DNA of 34,619 nucleotides, taken from positions 1-34,619 of the forward strand of contig JAGRIE010000040.1 of the NCBI GenBank assembly GCA_020443425.1, written 5' to 3'. Origin of the DNA: Halioglobus sp. (GTDB taxonomy: Bacteria; Pseudomonadota; Gammaproteobacteria; Pseudomonadales; Halieaceae). Made by a program: the position numbers and the translations under genes. Position 1 is the first letter of the stretch. Each line of letters begins with the position of its first letter. The notes beneath the pieces were generated by a model that ran no database searches, was not told the DNA's origin, and was given only the letters and a program-made list of their open reading frames with translations. Below, one piece after another: positions 34,001 through 34,619 of the stretch.

Positions 34001-34619
34001 TATCCGCGACCGGGACGTCCACGGGTGGTGGAACGGTCAACGTGACGGCGACGCAGCGCGGTGGTGCCGGCGGTGACGGCTATGACGGTGCCGATGGCGG
34101 TGCCGGTGCGGATTCGGACTTGGTCGATGTGGTGACCGGTTCGACTTCAGGCACCCTGAATTTGACGCAGACGGCGATTGCGGGTGCGGGTGGAACGGCG
34201 CGTGATTCCGCCAGTGCGGCAGGCGCTGCCGGTGACGCCACTTCTTCGCTGACGGCGAATAATTCTGACGGCGGCAATGTGACCGGTACCAGTAATGCCG
34301 ATGGCGGCGCAGGTGGCGCGGCTGTTGGTACAGGTAATACGACCGATGCCAGCGCGGGTGGTTCAGCAGCGGCGGCTATCGCGATGACGGATAGCGGCAA
34401 TGTGACGGCCACCGCGACAGCGGACGGTGGTAACGGCGGTGCGGCAGTTGATGGTGCAGCGGGCGACGGCGGCGTCGCCAGCCTGGGCGTCGGCCTGGTG
34501 GGTGTGACGGGCGAGTCCACCGGTGGTGGCACGGTCAATGTCACGGGCACAGCCAATGGTGGTAATGGTGGTAATGCCACCGGCACGGGCGATGCGGGTG
34601 ACGGCGCCAGCACCAGCCT
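31009..34619 (+). CDS. Giant glycine-rich secreted repeat protein, 3' end beyond the window
   Basis: An open frame of more than 1200 codons with no stop before the right edge. Start is 31009 or the in-frame ATG at 31015; GAGG at 31001-31004 serves either. A signal peptide ends near LPGWA-AVD (about 35). Directly after it come eight collagen-like Gly-X-Y triplets (GTPGIFGDAGAPGNPGDP...), then long Gly/Ala/Thr/Asn/Ser-rich sequence full of GGNGG and GGxGG. Almost no Lys or Cys is present. A rare hydrophobic island, DFIARTYGWA, recurs once per super-repeat. No enzyme domain is seen. The composition recalls PGRS-like and other beta-roll surface proteins, without proof of relation. A PEP-CTERM tail beyond the window is plausible. 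Confidence 0.88.
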   Translation, partial: MIMPSTRTSRVVPALVFPLLSALALSLVTLPGWAAVDTVNGTPGIFGDAGAPGNPGDPGTDGTAGGDATANATTVNTDATNTATATGGNGGRGGNGGTGSPSGADGGDGGDGANGGDGEATADTTVASGNGSASATGNGGAGGAGGSGGSASGGGTAGTGGDAGDGGSGTASAVVTNNGSGSATVNAIANGGNGGTGGSVGGNAGNGGMAILGPVYGTSNGGAVTVTGTANGGNGGTASGAGSAGDGASTNLTNQVDGDTSGNLTLTQTATGGNSGNVVEGVNGAAGDAFSSLSKTSSASSLLQVNARATGGNGGYRDTATGKAANGGAATSVSVAENSVGEARANYSFGADAQGGTGGAGYSGADGGDGGVATRTATATTIGDFIARTYGWAIGGNGGAIFSGAGGGTAGVGGAATDTTTVTSTGNGLIDANSVGAYGGNGGVVGSGTGTGGAGGVATATATGSNAGTATVTVGTTAEGGNGGYGRGVGESGGAGAEGVIVSATGTSTGGGAVNVTAVQRGGAGGDGYDGANGGAGADSDLVDVVTGSTSGALNLTQTATAGAGGTARDSASAAGAAGDATSSLTANNSDGGNVTGTSNADGGAGGGAAGAGNTTDAAAGGAAAAAIAMTDSGNVTANATADGGNGGAAVDGAAGDGGAAGLGVGLVGVTGESTGGGTVTVNGTANGGSGGATSGSGDAGDGGAATLNGLPYGTSNGGAVTVNGTANGGNGGAASGSGDAGDGASTSLTDQVDGATTGSLTLNQTATGGNSGSVNDGANGTAGDAFSSLTRSSSSSSLLQVSARATGGNGGQRNAATGKAADGGAATSVSVAENSAGEARANYNFTYDAQGGTGGAGTNGADGGDGGAATRTATATTIGDFIARTYGWALGGTGGNLNGGTGGTAGAGGAATDTTTVTSTGNGAIDSNSVGAYGGDGGVVASGTGTGGAGGVATATATGGNAGTATVTVGTTAEGGNGGYGRGVGESGGAGAEGTIVSATGTSTGGGTVNVTATQRGGAGGDGYDGADGGAGADSDLVDVVTGSTSGTLNLTQTAIAGAGGTARDSASAAGAAGDATSSLTANNSDGGNVTGTSNADGGAGGAAVGTGNTTDASAGGSAAAAIAMTDSGNVTATATADGGNGGAAVDGAAGDGGVASLGVGLVGVTGESTGGGTVNVTGTANGGNGGNATGTGDAGDGASTS
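31657..34619 (+). repeat. Super-repeat of about 1365 bp in the glycine-rich gene
   Basis: Copy 1 spans 31657-33021 (455 codons). A 126-bp (42-codon) extra unit at 33022-33147 follows. Copy 2 spans 33148-34509 (454 codons), and copy 3 begins at 34510 and leaves the window. Landmarks recur at 1491 or 1488 bp, for example the Ala-Phe-Ser-Ser-Leu codons near 31870 and 33361. A segment of over 60 bp around 32713-32775 recurs unchanged near 34201-34263, showing recent duplication or gene conversion. Confidence 0.85.

Noticed and set aside
30822-34613. Long Pro/Ala-rich minus-strand frames (for example 30822-31616, 32592-33248, 34080-34613)
   Set aside because: They are antisense to the glycine-rich gene: Gly and Ala codons read backwards as Pro, Ala and Ser. 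Signal peptide, start site and promoter all support the plus strand.
31009-34619. Glycine-rich repeats as a CRISPR array or minisatellite without coding role
   Set aside because: All changes keep a single open frame for over 1200 codons, the frame begins with a signal peptide, and spacing is not that of CRISPR repeats.

Overview
The window suggests a GC-rich marine-type gammaproteobacterium, probably near the Halieaceae/Cellvibrionales. This placement is an inference. It rests on a PEP-CTERM sorting signal of the VPAPG type, a zwf-pgl-edd Entner-Doudoroff cluster, a DctP-type TRAP transporter, and lipid- and ketone-type oxidoreductases. No rRNA, tRNA, CRISPR array, insertion sequence or phage gene was seen.

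Layout. Positions 1-13 hold the probable start of a gene running off the left edge, followed by about 500 bp without a convincing gene. Then come a small hypothetical protein (512-958), an AraC regulator (minus strand) divergent from a flavin monooxygenase with the Baeyer-Villiger fingerprint, a convergent Old Yellow Enzyme homologue, and a small secretin-like periplasmic protein. From 5847 to 10608 lies the sugar operon zwf-pgl-edd plus a HAD phosphatase, without eda. Next are map and a DUF2238 (YjdF-like) membrane protein whose start is disturbed. From 12323 to 19329 lies one catabolic cluster: TRAP permeases DctQ and DctM, Tat-exported binding protein DctP, a glutamine-synthetase-like ligase, an aldehyde dehydrogenase and an iron-type alcohol dehydrogenase. 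The gene set suggests uptake and gamma-glutamylation of an amine or amino alcohol. Then come a Nudix protein with a lipoprotein-type signal, a 96-residue coiled-coil protein, a KstD/fumarate-reductase-like flavoprotein, and a divergent acyl-CoA synthetase.

The right-hand 11 kb is the most unusual part. Two very large secreted repeat proteins are divergently transcribed. On the minus strand (23853-30320) is a 2155-residue protein with five 185-186-residue repeats, a set of choice-of-anchor-D-like units and a C-terminal PEP-CTERM signal. On the plus strand (31009 to beyond the right edge) is an open frame of more than 1200 codons encoding a Gly/Ala/Thr/Asn-rich protein. It has a signal peptide, a short collagen-like Gly-X-Y stretch, and a ~1365 bp super-repeat in two copies plus the start of a third. 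Both genes have a sigma-54-like GG-N10-GC element at a sensible distance, and both leaders have inverted repeats overlapping the Shine-Dalgarno sequence. A palindrome flanked by a direct repeat lies between them. This fits a co-regulated cell-surface or matrix system of the exosortase/PEP-CTERM type, which is known to be tied to sigma-54 and PrsK/PrsR. The exosortase and PrsK/PrsR themselves are not in the window.
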